A stretch of 52,671 bases of DNA from Alphaproteobacteria bacterium (GTDB taxonomy: Bacteria; Pseudomonadota; Alphaproteobacteria; Rhizobiales; Aestuariivirgaceae), in contig JAHEFB010000030.1 of assembly GCA_024640405.1 (NCBI GenBank), forward strand, positions 1-52,671, in the 5' to 3' direction. This document shows, one piece after another, positions 17,782 through 26,480 of this stretch. A program made the position numbers and the translations under genes. The notes beneath the pieces are model-generated. The model did not search any database, was not told the DNA's origin, and worked only from the letters and a program-made list of their open reading frames with translations. Within the stretch, counting starts at the first letter, position 1; each line of letters opens with the position of its first letter.

Positions 17782-18600
17782 ATGACCGGTCAAGTCAGTC
17801 GCAAGCGCGGCCGTCCGAGGGCGTTTAACGATACATCGGAAAGCACGATCATACAGTCGCTCGACAGGGCTATGCTGTTATTGAAAGTGGTTGCCGGCGG
17901 CAACGGCATGTCGCTGACCGAGATAGCAGATGCTTCCGGGCAATCTGCTTCGACGGCTTACCGGGTGCTGATAACCCTGCAAAAACACGGTATTGTCGAG
18001 TTTGATGAGGTCAACCAACTGTGGCACGTCGGCGTCGAAGCATTTCGGGTTGGCAGCGTGTTTCTTGGCCGGACCAGCCTTGTCGAGCAAAGCCGCTCTG
18101 TCATGCAGTCTGTTGTGTCTCAGACAGGCGAGACGGCAAATCTCGCTATTGTTGACGGCGCCGAGGTTGTCTTCCTGAGCCAGGTTGAAACCCATGAACC
18201 CATTCGCGCTTTCTTCCGGCCCGGAACCAGAGGGCCAGTGCACACGTCCGGCATCGGAAAGGCGCTGCTGGCGTTTTTCCCTCAGCAGCGCATCAATGAG
18301 ATTTTGAAGCAAACCCAGTTGAAGGCATTTACCGACAGGACGATTACCGATGAGGCTGCGCTTTTGGCCGAACTTGCCCGGATTCGCGAACAGGGCTGGT
18401 CTGTGGATGACGAGGAGCGAAATATGGGCATGCGATGTATCGCAGCCCCGATCTTCAATTCATTCGGTGAAGCCATTGCCGGTTTATCCATATCCGGACC
18501 ATCAGTTCGAGTGGCGCCGGAACAGGATGTCCGCCTGGGTGAACTCATCAAGTCTGCAGCCCATGAAGTTACCAAAGCCGTTGGTGGAAGGCTGCCCTGA
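17782..18600 (+). CDS. bhcR: IclR-family regulator BhcR
   Basis: A 272-residue IclR transcription factor: an N-terminal winged helix-turn-helix (about residues 20-80, with MSLTEIADASGQSASTAYR) and a C-terminal ligand-binding domain including GPVHTSGIGKALLAFF and MRCIAAPIFN. A basic RKRGRPR stretch precedes the HTH. Divergent placement from bhcA matches the known BHAC arrangement, in which the regulator senses glyoxylate. The ATG at 17782 has AAAGGG upstream; an earlier TTG at 17731 would lie in the AT-rich operator. The deaminase gene follows after 17 bp and may share its transcript. Confidence 0.92.
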   Translation: MTGQVSRKRGRPRAFNDTSESTIIQSLDRAMLLLKVVAGGNGMSLTEIADASGQSASTAYRVLITLQKHGIVEFDEVNQLWHVGVEAFRVGSVFLGRTSLVEQSRSVMQSVVSQTGETANLAIVDGAEVVFLSQVETHEPIRAFFRPGTRGPVHTSGIGKALLAFFPQQRINEILKQTQLKAFTDRTITDEAALLAELARIREQGWSVDDEERNMGMRCIAAPIFNSFGEAIAGLSISGPSVRVAPEQDVRLGELIKSAAHEVTKAVGGRLP

Positions 18601-18617
18601 AATTACAGGAGATTACA

Positions 18618-19091
18618 ATGTCTGATCCGGTTTCAAGGCGATGGCTGTGTCAGGTCGCAGTTGTTGCATCTGCGGTGACGGCGTCGTCACGCGGTGCATT
18701 TGGGGACGCCGGCAAAACTGGCGAGACCGGCATCATGCAACCCTCTTCGCCGACCGATATCGCCTTTATCGAACGGGCCTTGGAAATGCGCCGGCTGGCG
18801 GTTGAGAAGGGAGACCAGGCTTATGGCGCGATCATTGTTCGTGATGGCATTATTGTCGGCCAGTCATGGAGCAGGGTGGTGCTGGATGAGGATCCGACAG
18901 GTCATGCCGAGATGGCCGCCATACGGGATGCTGCCAGGCGACTTGACGACCGGAACCTGGCAGGAGCCATCATGTATTCATCCTCGCGTCCGTGCCCGAT
19001 GTGCGAGGCCGCTGCTTACTGGGCGGGGATCAGTGGTATGAAATATGGTCAGAGAGCCGACAATGCCGGCGCGCCGAGATTATGCAGGTAG
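18618..19091 (+). CDS. Nucleoside deaminase with twin-arginine-like signal
   Basis: A 157-residue member of the cytidine/guanine deaminase (CDA) fold. Zinc-site motifs are HAEMAAIRDA and PCPMCEAAAYWAG. Unusually, about 40 residues precede the domain, and they start with SRRWLCQVAVVASA, which resembles a Tat signal peptide followed by a hydrophobic stretch. The protein may therefore act in the periplasm. The C-terminus after the second zinc motif is short (about 30 residues, ending APRLCR), less than in typical guanine deaminases. It lies 17 bp after bhcR and 3 bp before the ankyrin gene. The substrate is unknown. Confidence 0.8.
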   Translation: MSDPVSRRWLCQVAVVASAVTASSRGAFGDAGKTGETGIMQPSSPTDIAFIERALEMRRLAVEKGDQAYGAIIVRDGIIVGQSWSRVVLDEDPTGHAEMAAIRDAARRLDDRNLAGAIMYSSSRPCPMCEAAAYWAGISGMKYGQRADNAGAPRLCR

Positions 19092-19094
19092 AAC

Positions 19095-19805
19095 ATGAAC
19101 CCGTTTGTCAAACAGGTGTTGGGGTTGCTGGCAGTTTTTTGCTGCATGGTTGCAAGCGCCAGCAGCCAGACCCAGAGTCCGCCGTCCGTGTCAACAGTTG
19201 AGCAACAGGCGATACAAGAGTTTCTGGCTGCAGCAGGCGCCAACGACACAGACAATCTGGTTTCCGGACTGAATTCAGGAGTACCGGTTGACAGTGCCGA
19301 TGCGTCCGGCCGCACAGCCCTTCTGATCGCGACACGTGCAAATGCCATCGACGCGGCACGGGTGCTGATAGAGGCAGGTGCCGATGTGAATGCCAAGGAC
19401 CATCAGCACGACAGCCCGTACCTCTATGCCGGCGCAGAAGGCCGTCTCGAGATTCTGAAAATGACGGTTGAAGGAGGCGCTGACCTCGGTGCGGTGAACC
19501 GCTATGGCGGTACCGCGCTGATCCCGGCTGCCCACCATGGCTATCCGGATGTCGTGCGTTATCTGCTGACCACCAAGACCGATATAAACCATGTCAATTT
19601 CCTGGGCTGGACCGCTTTGCTGGAAGCGGTGATACTCGGCGATGGCGGTCCGGTTTATCAGGAGATTGTGGATCTGCTGCTGCAGGCCGGTGCAGACGTT
19701 TCCATCGCTGACAAGGAAGGTGTCACCGCGCTTGACCACGCCAGATCGCGTGGTCAGTCCGAGATCGTGCATTTGCTGGAGCTGTCCGCTTCAAAGCGAA
19801 AATAG
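19095..19805 (+). CDS. Exported ankyrin-repeat protein
   Basis: A 236-residue protein with an N-terminal signal peptide (hydrophobic segment about residues 5-23, cleavage near SASS) and about five ankyrin repeats from residue 40 to the end, with repeats such as GRTALLIATRANAIDAARVL and GVTALDHARSRGQSEIVHLL. Ankyrin proteins act as binding partners, and periplasmic ones often pair with an enzyme made from the adjacent gene. Here it begins 3 bp after the exported deaminase, so a partner role in the periplasm is plausible. It is convergent with the GcvT-type dehydrogenase, 12 bp away. Confidence 0.82.
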   Translation: MNPFVKQVLGLLAVFCCMVASASSQTQSPPSVSTVEQQAIQEFLAAAGANDTDNLVSGLNSGVPVDSADASGRTALLIATRANAIDAARVLIEAGADVNAKDHQHDSPYLYAGAEGRLEILKMTVEGGADLGAVNRYGGTALIPAAHHGYPDVVRYLLTTKTDINHVNFLGWTALLEAVILGDGGPVYQEIVDLLLQAGADVSIADKEGVTALDHARSRGQSEIVHLLELSASKRK

Positions 19806-19817
19806 CTCCGGGTATTG

Positions 19818-22274
19818 TTACGCCCTGATCAGGGTACTCTTCGGATCGTAGAACGGTGCGAACTGAACCTTGGCTTGATAGCGTTTCCAGGCTATTTCCA
19901 CTTCCCATTTTGCCGAGTCGATCCAATCCTTTGTGACACCTTCTTCACAGCGTACGTAGCCCATGCCGAGGGACTTGTTGACCCTGTGGCCCCAGGCACC
20001 GGAGGTTGTCGAGCCGACCAGCTCGCCATCCCGGAAAATGGGTTCTTCGTGATACATCAATGGCGCGGTTGCGCTGTCGTCTTCAAGCGCCAGCGTGACC
20101 ATGCGCTTGGCGCGCACTTTGGATTGTTTCTGTTTCAGCAATGCGTCGCGGCCAATGAAGCCGTTTTTCTTGTCCCAGGCGATGGTGAAACCGAGACCAG
20201 CTTCGATGGGAGTGTCCTCGTCGGCAATGTCATGGCCGAAGTGGCGATATGCCTTTTCGGTGCGGCAGTTGTTCATGGTGTGCATGCCGGCATGGGCAAG
20301 GCCGAAGTCCACACCGGCCTCCATGATGGCGTCGTAGACATGCAGGGCGAACTCAGCCGGGATATAGAGCTCGTATCCCAGTTCGCCGACGTAGGTAATG
20401 CGGCTGGCCCGAACCCTGGCATAACCGATTTCAACCTCGCGCGAGGCGCCGAAGGGTTGAATGTCGGTTGCAAAACTTTCACCGGTCAGTTTTTCCATCA
20501 GGGCACGCGAATTTGGTCCCATCAGGGACAGCATTGGCAGGCCGGAGGTAATGTCGGCAGCGGTACAGAACCGGTCGCCGATATGGCGCTTGAGCCAGGA
20601 GAAGTCTCTAACCTGAGGACCGGCACCAGTCACAACCATGAACTCGTGCTCGTCGAGACGTGTCACTGTCAGGTCGGCCTCGATGCCGCCGCGATCATTG
20701 CACCACTGGGTGTAGACCAGCTTGCCGGTCGGCACATCGACATCGTTGACCGAGATTTCATTGAGAACGGCACAGGCATCACGACCCTGCACAAGGAACT
20801 TGGCGAAGCTGGTCTGGTCGAACAGGCCAACCGTGCTGGCCACAGCGTCGGCTTCTGCCTGAGCATAGGGGAACCAGTTCTGGCGGTGGAAGGAGTATTG
20901 GTATTTTGCATCTTCAGCCGTTGGCGCAAAGAAGTTGGCCCGCTCCCAGCCGTTGACTTCACCGAAGCAGGCATTTTTCGCAGCAAGCCGATCATGAAAC
21001 GGAGACTTGCGGACGCCGCGCGCGGTCGTCGGCTGCAGATACGGCCAGTGCATTTCATACAGCAGGCCGAGACTTTCGGTGGTGCGATCATGCAGGTACT
21101 TCTTGTTGGTCTGAAACGGATGCACCCGGCGGATATCCACGTCTGTCATGTCGAGCGGCGGGTAGCCGTCCTTGATCCAGTCCGCCAGGACCTTGCCGAC
21201 GCCGCCTGACGACTGAATTCCGATGGAATTGAACCCGGTCGCCACGAACAGGTCGTCGACGAACGGCGCTTCACCGAGATAATAACGGTCATCCGGCGTA
21301 AAGCTTTCAGGCCCATTGAAGAACAAGGCAATTCCGGCTGTCTCGAGCAACGGCATACGAGCCACCGCCTTCTCCAGTACCGGTTCAAAATGGTCGTAAT
21401 CTTCCGGGAAGGTTTCAAATTCATGGTCTTCCGGAATGCCGTCCATGCCCCAGGGCTTTGCAACCGGTTCAAATGCGCCCAGCAGCAACTTGCCGGCATC
21501 TTCCTTGTAATATGCCCATTCATCGGGAATGCGGATAACCGGCATTTCCTTGGGCAGGTCTGAATGGGGCTCTGTGACGACATAAAAATGTTCCGCCGCA
21601 TGCAAGGGTATCTGCACGCCTACCTGCTGGCCAAGTTCGCGCGACCACATACCGCCACAAATCACGGTCTTGTCAGCCATGATGGTACCGGCGGTAGTCT
21701 CCGCACCCGTAACGCGACCGCCCTGCTTGATCAGGCGGGTAACCTTGGTGTGTTCAAAAACCTTCGCGCCGCGCGTACGGGCGCCGGCAGCGTAAGCCTG
21801 GGTTACGTCTATGGGGTTTACCTGGCCATCTCCCGGCAGAAACACGCCGCCGGTGACTTCATGAGCGGCCAGATGCGGCAGGCGTTCGCTGACTTCACCG
21901 GCCGAGACGACCTGCACGTCCAGGCCAAAATTTTTGGCCATGGACGCGCCGCGTCGAAACTCTTCGAAACGGGCATCGGTAAGGGCGATAGAGAAGGATC
22001 CGTTTTGTTTGAAGCCGGTGGCCTGGCCGGTTTCTGCCTCGAGACCTTTCATGAGCTCTGAAGTGTATTTGGCGAGTTCCGTCATATTGCGGTTTGCGCG
22101 CAGTTGCCCGACCAGGCCTGCGGCATGCCAGGTCGTTCCGCATGTCAGTTGCTTGCGCTCCAGCAGCACGACGTTGGTAATGCCGATTTTCGTCAGGTGA
22201 TATGCCAGCGATGTGCCGATGACGCCGCCACCTACGATGACAACGTCCGCCTGGGTTGGAAGTTCCTTTGCCAT
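19818..22274 (-). CDS. GcvT-fused FAD dehydrogenase (sarcosine/dimethylglycine dehydrogenase type)
   Basis: An 818-residue two-part flavoprotein. Residues 1 to about 400 form the DAO-type FAD domain, with [19 protein letters not shown] and [14 protein letters not shown], whose His is the usual covalent FAD site in this family. Residues about 420-818 are a GcvT/aminomethyltransferase domain that binds tetrahydrofolate. Known relatives demethylate dimethylglycine or sarcosine, passing the methyl carbon to folate. Which methylated glycine is used cannot be settled here. The product glycine could enter the BHAC pool coded nearby. The start is the ATG at 22272-22274. Confidence 0.9.
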   Translation of the reverse strand: MAKELPTQADVVIVGGGVIGTSLAYHLTKIGITNVVLLERKQLTCGTTWHAAGLVGQLRANRNMTELAKYTSELMKGLEAETGQATGFKQNGSFSIALTDARFEEFRRGASMAKNFGLDVQVVSAGEVSERLPHLAAHEVTGGVFLPGDGQVNPIDVTQAYAAGARTRGAKVFEHTKVTRLIKQGGRVTGAETTAGTIMADKTVICGGMWSRELGQQVGVQIPLHAAEHFYVVTEPHSDLPKEMPVIRIPDEWAYYKEDAGKLLLGAFEPVAKPWGMDGIPEDHEFETFPEDYDHFEPVLEKAVARMPLLETAGIALFFNGPESFTPDDRYYLGEAPFVDDLFVATGFNSIGIQSSGGVGKVLADWIKDGYPPLDMTDVDIRRVHPFQTNKKYLHDRTTESLGLLYEMHWPYLQPTTARGVRKSPFHDRLAAKNACFGEVNGWERANFFAPTAEDAKYQYSFHRQNWFPYAQAEADAVASTVGLFDQTSFAKFLVQGRDACAVLNEISVNDVDVPTGKLVYTQWCNDRGGIEADLTVTRLDEHEFMVVTGAGPQVRDFSWLKRHIGDRFCTAADITSGLPMLSLMGPNSRALMEKLTGESFATDIQPFGASREVEIGYARVRASRITYVGELGYELYIPAEFALHVYDAIMEAGVDFGLAHAGMHTMNNCRTEKAYRHFGHDIADEDTPIEAGLGFTIAWDKKNGFIGRDALLKQKQSKVRAKRMVTLALEDDSATAPLMYHEEPIFRDGELVGSTTSGAWGHRVNKSLGMGYVRCEEGVTKDWIDSAKWEVEIAWKRYQAKVQFAPFYDPKSTLIRA

Positions 22275-22577
22275 GTAAAAATTCCCTGATGCAAAATGAC
22301 TTGTTCGGTGCGCAAACTAGCAAGCGTCCATGCTGCAGGATAGGGCCAGAATATGAGACTCTGGGTGAGCAGATTTCACCGGTGTCAGACGGTTATCACG
22401 CAGAGTATCAAATCCTGTCATTGTAAGGTAATGGCAGGGAATTCCTTTCGGCGTGCAATCGGACAGAAGGGGTGCGATGTTCGTCATAAGAGACACAATG
22501 TTCTTCTTACAATACGCCAAAGAGCGGTGTATAAGGAGCGGCAGGCAACTGAAAATCGTCGATGAAGGTGACCAGGC
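22275..22577. other. Divergent spacer, nothing firm seen
   Basis: This 303-bp gap separates the divergent starts of the dehydrogenase and rhodanese genes. I looked for a glycine riboswitch on the dehydrogenase side and a SAM-II riboswitch on the rhodanese-metZ side and recognised neither. Promoters must lie here, but no convincing -35/-10 pair or dyad stood out. Confidence 0.4.
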
Positions 22578-22979
22578 ATGTACAAGGGTGATGTCAATCC
22601 GCAAGAGGCATTCGAGCAACTATCCAGCAATGGTAATGCGGTCATGATTGACGTGCGGACGCGGGCTGAGTGGGCATTTGTCGGTGTTCCCGCAATTGAG
22701 AAAATGGCAACGATTTGCTGGCAAAATTTTCCCTCAATGCAGGTCAATGAAGAGTTTGTTTCCGCCGTAGAGGAGTTTGGCATTGGCAAAAATGCCGACA
22801 TTTACCTGATTTGCCGTTCCGGCAGCCGGTCGGCGGCAGCAGCATCCTTGCTGACAGAGGCGGGCTTTGCCAACTGCTACAATGTGACCGAAGGCTTTGA
22901 AGGTGACCTGGACGAGGGTCGTCATCGCGGCAAAACCAATGGCTGGAAGGCTCGCGGCCTTCCCTGGATACAGAGCTGA
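22578..22979 (+). CDS. Rhodanese-domain protein
   Basis: A 133-residue single-domain rhodanese. The N-terminal MIDVRTRAEWAFVG segment and the active-site loop LICRSGSRS, with the persulfide-carrying Cys near residue 78, are intact. Single-domain rhodaneses carry sulfane sulfur to acceptors. metZ begins 4 bp after its stop, a pairing found in other alphaproteobacteria, which suggests a role in sulfur supply or detoxification linked to homocysteine synthesis. The ATG at 22578 follows an AAGGTG site. Confidence 0.88.
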   Translation: MYKGDVNPQEAFEQLSSNGNAVMIDVRTRAEWAFVGVPAIEKMATICWQNFPSMQVNEEFVSAVEEFGIGKNADIYLICRSGSRSAAAASLLTEAGFANCYNVTEGFEGDLDEGRHRGKTNGWKARGLPWIQS

Positions 22980-22983
22980 CATC

Positions 22984-24186
22984 ATGAAAGAATCCGTCAA
23001 AAATTCGGTGAATCCGGCGAAGTGGGGCGAGGCTACCCGACTGGTGCGCGGAGGTCTCGATCGTTCCCATCATGGTGAAACTGCCGAAGCACTGTACCTC
23101 AACTCCGGGTTTGTCTACGACGATGCCGAGACAGCGGAAGACCGGTTTTCCGGCGAAGCGGAAGGGTATGTCTATGCCCGTTACGGCAACCCGACCGTTA
23201 CCATGTTTGAAGAGCGCCTGCGACTGCTTGAAGGAGCTGAAGCGTGTTATGCAACGGCGTCCGGTATGGCGGCTGTGTGGGGTGCACTGGCGTGCCAGAC
23301 AGAAGCAGGCGATCACATTGTCGCATCCAAGGCCCTGTTCGGATCCTGTTACCAGATACTGACGGTTATTTTGCCGAAGTTCGGTGTAACATCAACACTG
23401 GTGGACGGCAACGATCTGGACGCCTGGCGAGCCGCAGTCCGGCCCGAGACAAAAGCCTTCTTCCTTGAAACGCCTTCGAATCCGGGCCTGCAGGTGTTCG
23501 ACATTGCTGCGGTCGCAGACATTGCAAGAGCCAGGGGCATCTGCGTGGTGGTGGACAACATCTTTGCTACACCGATTGTTCAAAAAACCCTGCCGCTGGG
23601 TGCGGATGTGATTGTCTATTCCGGCACCAAGCATATGGACGGGCAGGGCAGGGTATTGGGCGGAGCCGTGGTGTCGAGTATTGAGTTCAAGGACGAAAAA
23701 CTCAAACCTTTCCTGCGCCATACAGGACCGTCCCTGTCGCCGTTTAACGCCTGGGTGCTGGTAAAGGGCATGGAGACACTGAAACTTCGCGTAGCTGCGC
23801 AGTGTGACAGCGCACTGAAAATTGCCACGGCACTTGAAGGCACAACCGGTGTGTCCAGCGTGACCTATCCGTGGCTGGACAGCCATCCGCAAGCCGAGCT
23901 TTGCCGCAGGCAGATGACGGCAGGCGGCACGATGGTTACATTTGAACTGGCAGGTGGAAAAAAGGCAGCGTTTGAAATGCTGCGCAAGCTTGAGATCATC
24001 GACATTTCCAACAATCTCGGTGATTCCAAATCACTGATCACTCATCCGGCGACAACCACACATCGCAATATCGGGCAGGAAGCCCGCGACGCCATGGGAG
24101 TTACCGATGGCATGGTGAGATTATCTGTCGGTCTGGAAGATGTTGACGACCTGATCGATGATCTGGCAGATGCCTTGAAGGGCTGA
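22984..24186 (+). CDS. metZ: O-succinylhomoserine sulfhydrylase MetZ
   Basis: A 400-residue PLP enzyme of the Cys/Met metabolism (gamma-family) class. The phosphate-binding region ATASGMAAVWGAL, the VYARYGNPT motif, and the PLP lysine in VIVYSGTKHMDGQGR are clear. It converts O-succinylhomoserine (possibly O-acetylhomoserine) and sulfide to homocysteine in methionine synthesis. The start is the ATG at 22984, 4 bp after the rhodanese stop; the frame extends upstream inside the rhodanese gene but has no good site there. MetZ, MetB and MetY are close relatives; the sequence style fits MetZ best. Confidence 0.88.
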   Translation: MKESVKNSVNPAKWGEATRLVRGGLDRSHHGETAEALYLNSGFVYDDAETAEDRFSGEAEGYVYARYGNPTVTMFEERLRLLEGAEACYATASGMAAVWGALACQTEAGDHIVASKALFGSCYQILTVILPKFGVTSTLVDGNDLDAWRAAVRPETKAFFLETPSNPGLQVFDIAAVADIARARGICVVVDNIFATPIVQKTLPLGADVIVYSGTKHMDGQGRVLGGAVVSSIEFKDEKLKPFLRHTGPSLSPFNAWVLVKGMETLKLRVAAQCDSALKIATALEGTTGVSSVTYPWLDSHPQAELCRRQMTAGGTMVTFELAGGKKAAFEMLRKLEIIDISNNLGDSKSLITHPATTTHRNIGQEARDAMGVTDGMVRLSVGLEDVDDLIDDLADALKG

Positions 24187-24249
24187 CTCCGTCAGACCGC
24201 ACAATGTATGCATGCCATTAGAGTTGACCGGGCACGGGAAAGTACCACA

Positions 24250-24879
24250 GTGATCATCGAACCAGCCCAACTGCTGATTTTCATGATGGCCGGACTGGCA
24301 TTGAACCTGACACCCGGTGCCGACATGATGTTTTGCCTTTCGCAGGGGGTGAAGTCGGGTCCCGGGACCGGGTTCGCAGCTAGTCTGGGGATTGCGACCG
24401 GCAGCATTATCCATGTTCTGGTGGCCGCTTTTGGGCTGGCTGCCTTGATTGCGGCAAATCCTGTGGCGTTTGAACTGCTACGATGGGCCGGCGTGGCTTA
24501 TCTGGTTTGGCTGGCGACTCAAGCCTTGCGAAATCCAATGCAAATCGATTTGCCCGATGGCGCCAAATTGTCTGCACCCATCAGAGCCTGGCGCGATGGA
24601 GTCATGGTCAATTTGCTGAATCCGAAAGTCATCATTTTCACGTTGGCCTTCCTGCCGCAATTTGCTGACCCGCAAAGAGGTTCAACAGTGCTGCAGTTTT
24701 TGTTGCTCGGTCTGGTGCTCAATGTAACCGGCACAGCGGTCAACGGCTTCGTCGGCATAGGCGCAGGATCGGTGCGCGGACTACTGGCGGGTAACAAGTG
24801 GATCGCGCGATCGCCTGGATATCTGTCTAGTGTTGTTTTTCTGGGATTGGCTACAAACCTGGCATTTGAGCGCCGGTAA
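24250..24879 (+). CDS. LysE-family amino-acid exporter
   Basis: A 209-residue inner-membrane protein with about six hydrophobic segments and the family motif LNLTPGADMMFCLSQG near residue 30, plus the mid-protein VNLLNPKVIIF motif. LysE/RhtB proteins export amino acids or their derivatives. The start is GTG at 24250 with GGGAAAG 8 bases upstream, giving the family's usual length; the ATG at 24208 lacks a ribosome binding site. It lies 63 bp after metZ and could export homoserine-type compounds, but this is only context. Confidence 0.85.
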   Translation: MIIEPAQLLIFMMAGLALNLTPGADMMFCLSQGVKSGPGTGFAASLGIATGSIIHVLVAAFGLAALIAANPVAFELLRWAGVAYLVWLATQALRNPMQIDLPDGAKLSAPIRAWRDGVMVNLLNPKVIIFTLAFLPQFADPQRGSTVLQFLLLGLVLNVTGTAVNGFVGIGAGSVRGLLAGNKWIARSPGYLSSVVFLGLATNLAFERR

Positions 24880-24936
24880 AGCGAATTGACGACACCTATC
24901 TCGTGCGAACAGCGGTTTCACGAAAAGAAACAAAAA

Positions 24937-24997
24937 GAGCGCGGTTTGACAAGGTCAATGCCGCGCTCAAGTTTCTCCGCCTGTAGGCGTCAGGCGG
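24937..24997. terminator. Tandem hairpins between lysE-type and lacI-type genes
   Basis: GAGCGCGG (24937-24944) and CCGCGCTC (24961-24968) form an 8-bp stem, with an inner stem TTGAC/GTCAA (24946-24950 and 24954-24958). AAAAA precedes and AAGTTTCT follows. A second hairpin, CCGCCTG/CAGGCGG (24977-24983 and 24991-24997), comes next. The genes converge here, so this is a likely bidirectional terminator. Confidence 0.65.
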
Positions 24998-25085
24998 CCA
25001 TTCTACGGGACTGCACATACTGCCTGCCCGGCTTCGTGGTGAGGCTACATGACAGTGGGACGGTATTCTGAAAATCGGCAACAAG

Positions 25086-26138
25086 TCATCGTTGACGGCC
25101 GGGTGCGGCCAACGATTCCCGTTCGACAATCATCGTTTCCAGTTCAATGTGAACGGGCTGTTCCTCTACTCCCTTTACCAGGCCAAAAAGCGTTTCGCCG
25201 GCGATCTGCCCCATTCGCCTGTGCGGTACATGAACCGTGGTCAGGGCAGGGCTGATAACAGTCGCAAGTTCGATATCGTCAAAACCGATAACTGAAACAT
25301 CGCCTGGAACCGCAAAACCGGCGTCCTTTGCTGCCTGAATGGCGCCGACTGCCAACACGTCGTTGCCGCATATGACAAGCGAGGGGACTGCTCCTGCTTC
25401 TGCAATGCGATTGAATGCGTTGCGGCCATTCTGGATGGAATAGTTTGTTTCAACAACTGCCATGGCCGCAACATCCAGGCCTGAGTCTGCTATTGCCTGT
25501 TGTGCGCCAAGAACGCGATCCCGGGCGCGGTCGTTGGTTGTGGTGGGTGCTGAAATGTAGGCGAATGACTTGTGCCCCATGCGGATGGCGCATTCTACCA
25601 GTTTCCTGGAAGCGGAGCGATTGTTGAAGCCCACGCAGGACTGTGCACTGTCGGATGAATACGCCCAGGCTATCACAACGGGAATATTTCGTTGATTTAA
25701 AAAATCGTAGATGCCGGCATCCCGATCGGCGCCGATCAGCAGCAGGCCGTCGGCACCGCGTGCGACCATGGTGCGTATCTGTTGTGCTTCGCGTTCAGGA
25801 TCATATGCGGAACTTGCTACAAGTGTCGTGGCGTTATTTTCCACCAGCGTTTTCTGGAATGCTTCGATTCCGCGGGCAAAAATCGCATTTTCCATAGTTG
25901 GGATGACGGCGCCAAAAATGCCTGTGCGATTGGCGGCTATGGCACGCGCCCCGAAATTGGGTGAGTAGTTGAGTTTGGCGACAGTTTTCATGACCCGATC
26001 ACGGGTCTTCTCTGACACTTTTTCCGGTTCGTTGAGACACCGGGATACCGTAGCTGTGGATACCTGAGCGGCGGCAGCCACATCTTCCAGCGTCGGCAGG
26101 TTGCGCTTTCCTGGTTTCATTTCGATAAACCGGTCCAT
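25086..26138 (-). CDS. LacI-family regulator of the hpsN locus
   Basis: A 350-residue LacI/PurR regulator. The N-terminal HTH reads LEDVAAAAQVSTATVSRCLNEP, followed by the hinge helix and the periplasmic-binding-protein-like sensor domain (ARAIAANRTGIFGAVIP..., VIGFDDIELA). It is divergent from the hpsN operon across a spacer carrying a nested palindrome of LacI type, so it very probably controls that operon and itself. The ATG at 26138 is used; a second at 26120 is possible. The ligand is inferred to be a sulfonate or an intermediate of its breakdown. Confidence 0.92.
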   Translation of the reverse strand: MDRFIEMKPGKRNLPTLEDVAAAAQVSTATVSRCLNEPEKVSEKTRDRVMKTVAKLNYSPNFGARAIAANRTGIFGAVIPTMENAIFARGIEAFQKTLVENNATTLVASSAYDPEREAQQIRTMVARGADGLLLIGADRDAGIYDFLNQRNIPVVIAWAYSSDSAQSCVGFNNRSASRKLVECAIRMGHKSFAYISAPTTTNDRARDRVLGAQQAIADSGLDVAAMAVVETNYSIQNGRNAFNRIAEAGAVPSLVICGNDVLAVGAIQAAKDAGFAVPGDVSVIGFDDIELATVISPALTTVHVPHRRMGQIAGETLFGLVKGVEEQPVHIELETMIVERESLAAPGRQR

Positions 26139-26198
26139 TATTTTGTCGGCGATTCAACACCTTATTTCATGCTGATGCAAAACTTCCAAATCACCCGG

Positions 26199-26236
26199 TG
26201 TAATAGCTTGCATTTTGCAGAATGTAAGCTATTACA
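26199..26236. promoter_or_regulatory. Nested LacI-type operator pair
   Basis: TGTAATAGCTTGCATT (26199-26214) and AATGTAAGCTATTACA (26221-26236) are inverted copies with one mismatch around a 6-nt centre. Each arm contains its own half-dyad (TGTAA-TAGC-TTGCA; TGTAA-GCTA-TTACA), so the 38 bp can hold two operators 24 bp apart. A possible -35 TTGCAT (26208-26213) and -10 TATTAC (26230-26235), 16 bp apart, lie inside it, so bound repressor would block the promoter of the plus-strand operon. Confidence 0.75.
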
Positions 26237-26270
26237 TAGTTGTTGCTGAATTCCAAATCGGGAGTAGCCC

Positions 26271-26432
26271 GTGTTTTTGGTTCTGATGATCTTGTTGTCG
26301 ATCACGCTAGGCGCTGTGTCTGCCGTCGGCGTGTTGATATCTGGTCTGAGCGGCGAACCGTCAAGCAAGGTCGTGGCAAAAGCCATTTGCATGCAAATCC
26401 TGATACTTGTTATTTTCATTTTCTTCCGGTGA
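26271..26432 (+). CDS. Small membrane protein, 53 residues
   Basis: An unannotated short ORF between the operator and hpsN. GTG at 26271 has GGGAG (26260-26264) 6 bases upstream. The 53-residue product has two hydrophobic segments (about residues 1-25, MFLVLMILLSITLGAVSAVG, and 40-52, ILILVIFIFF) joined by a polar loop with a few lysines. It ends 48 bp before hpsN and, given the operator position, should be on the same transcript. No family is recognised. It could be a small transporter accessory subunit or a membrane-stress peptide, but nothing in the sequence decides this. Confidence 0.5.
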   Translation: MFLVLMILLSITLGAVSAVGVLISGLSGEPSSKVVAKAICMQILILVIFIFFR

Positions 26433-26480
26433 TGCTCGGCAGCGAACGGCAGGCACCCGCAATCAAGGAGACTATTCCAC

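Noticed and set aside
19815..21209. Long plus-strand frame of 464 codons
   Set aside because: It lies entirely antisense to the GcvT-fused dehydrogenase, whose domains are clear, and shows no protein features of its own.
22275..22577. Glycine or SAM-II riboswitch in the divergent spacer
   Set aside because: Looked for because of the neighbouring glycine and methionine genes; the conserved core sequences of either class could not be found.
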